From positions 800,001 to 864,000 of the forward strand of contig JADPXZ010000007.1 of the NCBI GenBank assembly GCA_019009955.1: a stretch of 64,000 bases of DNA, written 5' to 3'. The stretch's first letter is position 1. Each line of letters opens with the position of its first letter. Of this stretch, positions 61,930 to 64,000 are shown in pieces. The notes below the pieces were generated by a model. The model was not told where the DNA came from, did no database searches, and saw only the letters and a program-made list of their open reading frames with translations. Source of the stretch: Riptortus pedestris (lineage: Eukaryota; Arthropoda; Insecta; Hemiptera; Alydidae). Position numbers and translations under genes: made by a program.

Positions 61930-62660
61930 GACCTTTATTATATATGCAAAATTGCCTTCAATATTTCTCATTAGCATCATGTATTTATTCAGAGTAATAT
62001 TGCTGCGGTGGTGTTGAGTGTTTAGCAGCCCCTGCGTGACAGACTTTAGTTCAAAATAAAATAAGGTGTCAATTTTTTTTCGCTATTGGAAATTTCCAAT
62101 ATTTTGTAAAATTGAGTAGGATTACTTTAAACTAGGAATATTATTTAATCCTGAGCTATGATTGAGATATTATACAGTTATTACGGGCTGTGTTTTTTAA
62201 TTGCACAAGGATGTTATACCCTTCACCCATATTTTCAAGGCTAATTCGCTACTAGGGTGTGGGCATCTAATATACATACTAGCTAAGGTACCCGGTTTCG
62301 CTTAGGAAATTATTTGAGAGAGTATAATAAGAAACCTACATGGAACGTTAAAAAATTTAAGAAAACTCCGTGAGGTAGGGGCTGCGTAAACTAAGCAGAT
62401 TTCCTACGTGAAGTATTACAATAGAGAAATCTGCCTACTGGCAACACAACGCCACCGTGATTAAATACAAACGGAAATGAGAAATGTTTCAGTTAATTAG
62501 AATAAATTCCCAACTGAAACGGCTTCTTAATTGTAAGAATAATTTATAATTTAATAACTCAAATTTTAGTAGTACAAGAACTAAAGAAGGGGGGGGGGCG
62601 GATGAACAGAACGTATTTGCATAAATCTCACAAAGTAACGAAGGTAAGGTTCACAGCCTT
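61930..62660. other. Mostly unassigned, with repeat fragments
   Basis: An arm of the 44.6-kb element at 61955-62030 joins directly to GCAGCCCCTGCGTGAC. A second motif copy (GGGGCTGCGTAAACTAAGC) is at about 62368-62390. A run of ten G is at about 62589. The rest was not recognised. Confidence 0.5.
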
Positions 62661-62664
62661 CATA

Positions 62665-62956
62665 AAAATGCAAATATCTCGGTTAATATTCAAGATAGAG
62701 AATAAATGTATATAACAATATTTATAGGAAATTTAATTTGCAATAAGATTGGTTATGTACAATCTTTTGATCCGACGCATAATAACGGAGATATTTTGAA
62801 TTTTCGAAAATCACCCCCTCCCACTGGTCCGATTTCAGCCGTTAACGAACTTGATCTTTCTTTTTACATAAAACGACTAAATATCGAGTTTGGTAACGAT
62901 TAAACAAAAATTGCGGCCGCTAGAGCGTTAACAGACAATTACATATATATATATAT

Positions 62957-63010
<54 letters not shown>
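62665..63010 (-). repeat. M2 with M2-associated repeat and (TA)n
   Basis: M2 at 62665-62805, then CACTGGTCCGATTTCAGCC ... AACAGACAATTACA, then a TA run to 63008. Confidence 0.8.
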
Positions 63011-64000
63011 TAGCTCAGATCCCCGGGTTCGGGAATTCATTTGATGGTGAATGGTGATGGTATATTTTTGGCAAGGCTTTACATTGCACAATATTTGACA
63101 TTTACAGTTGTTTAGGATTGATACCCGTCGTTGCCGTGGATTTGCTAATAATAGAATATTTGTTCGATAAGACTTCACTGTCTTCGATATTTTTAAATTT
63201 TACCGTCTCTTATACATGTAAATAAGGTGAATTTTTATTTCAGGCCTCCCTTATAACCCCCCTCCCGTTCGAACCTAAAAATTTTAATATAACTTATAAT
63301 CATGGAAGAATTAATGCTAATTGACATACCGAGCTTTGTTAAGTTCGTTAGTGCCCAATAAAATTGTTGGCTCCCGCTAATGTTTTAACGTAAAACTCAT
63401 TTATACTTAGGTATACGACAAAAGTGTATATAAAAAAGTTTCTCTAAATAACAAAATAAACAACTTTTGTTATGTGCATATTTGCCAAAAATGCAATAGG
63501 AAACGAAATATCTCTATTTTTAATTTCAGGCCTCCCTTATACCCACGTCCCAAGAAATGTCAGTATAGCTTATTATAACGAAGGCGTTAGTATTAATTCA
63601 CATAGCGAGTTTGGTTTAGTTCGGTTGAGTCTTTTGTGCCAAATAAAATTGTGGACTCCCGCTATAGCTTTTAGCGTATAACTCATTTATACTTCCGTAT
63701 ACGGCAAAAGTGCATATAACAAAAGTTACTCTACATTACAAAATAAACAACTTTTGTTATGGGCATATTTGCTGAAAAAGCAATAGGAAACGAAATATCG
63801 CTATTTTTAATTTCAGGTCTCCCTTATAACCCCCACTCCTGTTCGTCTTAGAGAATATTAATATAGCCTAAAGTCTAAGTTGGGCTAGTAGTAATATACA
63901 TTCCAAGTTTCATAAAATTCGGTTCAGCCGTTTTTGCGGGACCAGGTAACAAGCAAACAAACAAACAAACAAACAAACAAACATACACGAAAGAAACAAA
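63010..64000. repeat. CACAGGAGACGGG element (reverse), M3 modules and (CAAA)n tail
   Basis: The element fragment is at 63010-63230. M3 copies are at about 63395-63510 and 63680-63810. The tail has GTTCAGCCGTTTTTGCGGG and (CAAA)n at 63951-63981, continuing past the window edge. Confidence 0.7.

Noticed and set aside
62360..62400. Helitron 3' terminus (hairpin followed by CTAA)
   Set aside because: Similarity between copies continues through AAGCAGATTTCCC beyond the CTAA, so it does not mark an element end as seen here. Retained only as a possibility in the findings.

Overview
The window is nuclear DNA from an insect. It is AT-rich and dominated by repeats, and it carries two spliced genes, both on the minus strand. 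The first is an odorant receptor (7tm_6 family), a gene family restricted to insects. The second is a zona pellucida (ZP) domain membrane protein of the apical-matrix/cuticle type. Exons are short and bounded by GT/AG signals, and introns consist almost entirely of satellites and dispersed repeats. No intact transposase or reverse transcriptase gene, rRNA or tRNA was recognised. The species cannot be named from the sequence.

Layout. Bases 1-15115 hold the odorant receptor, read right to left: exon 1 (14579-15105), exon 2 (6227-6550), exon 3 (1667-1766) and exon 4 (1490-1579). The last exon must lie left of the window. Its introns are about 12 kb of a degenerate satellite built on the word TAGTCAATA. 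Within that satellite exon 2 has been copied repeatedly. There are two full-length copies with open frames but a lost acceptor AG (9660-9983 and 11384-11707), one internally deleted copy (5044-5165), one decayed copy (14052-14330), and a tip that runs into a perfect 16-bp C15A array (12931-13428).

Bases 15.1-20.9 kb are intergenic: short module repeats, a GA tract and a 27-bp-type satellite. Bases 20940-42880 hold the ZP gene in 12 coding exons that join in frame to 474 codons. They encode a signal peptide, a ZP domain with ten cysteines, a furin site (RKKR), a transmembrane segment and a short cytoplasmic tail. Each intron carries its own repeat content: 67-bp, 27-bp, 90-bp and 113-bp satellites, a fold-back element and MITE-like modules.

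Bases 43-64 kb contain no gene I recognise. They hold module repeats, a 44.6-45.9 kb inverted-repeat element, and a tandem segmental duplication (about 45.2-51.4 kb against 51.9-59.2 kb). One duplicate contains a 203-bp unit expanded to about nine copies. The right end is older dispersed repeats with (TA)n and (CAAA)n tails.

The most distinctive feature is a superfamily of about 130-bp modules, here called M1, M2 and M3, with roughly 85 copies on both strands. They have imperfect inverted ends of the form ATATCTCSGTT, are often in tandem at about 200-bp spacing, recombine into chimeras, and repeatedly sit within about 10 bp of splice sites. At some acceptors the terminal module sequence itself supplies the pyrimidine tract and CAG. 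Several stretches (about 8.1-8.4, 18.5-20.2, 46.0-50.7 and 52.07-52.48 kb) contain many single-base indels relative to cleaner copies nearby and look under-polished. Base-level claims there are weaker.
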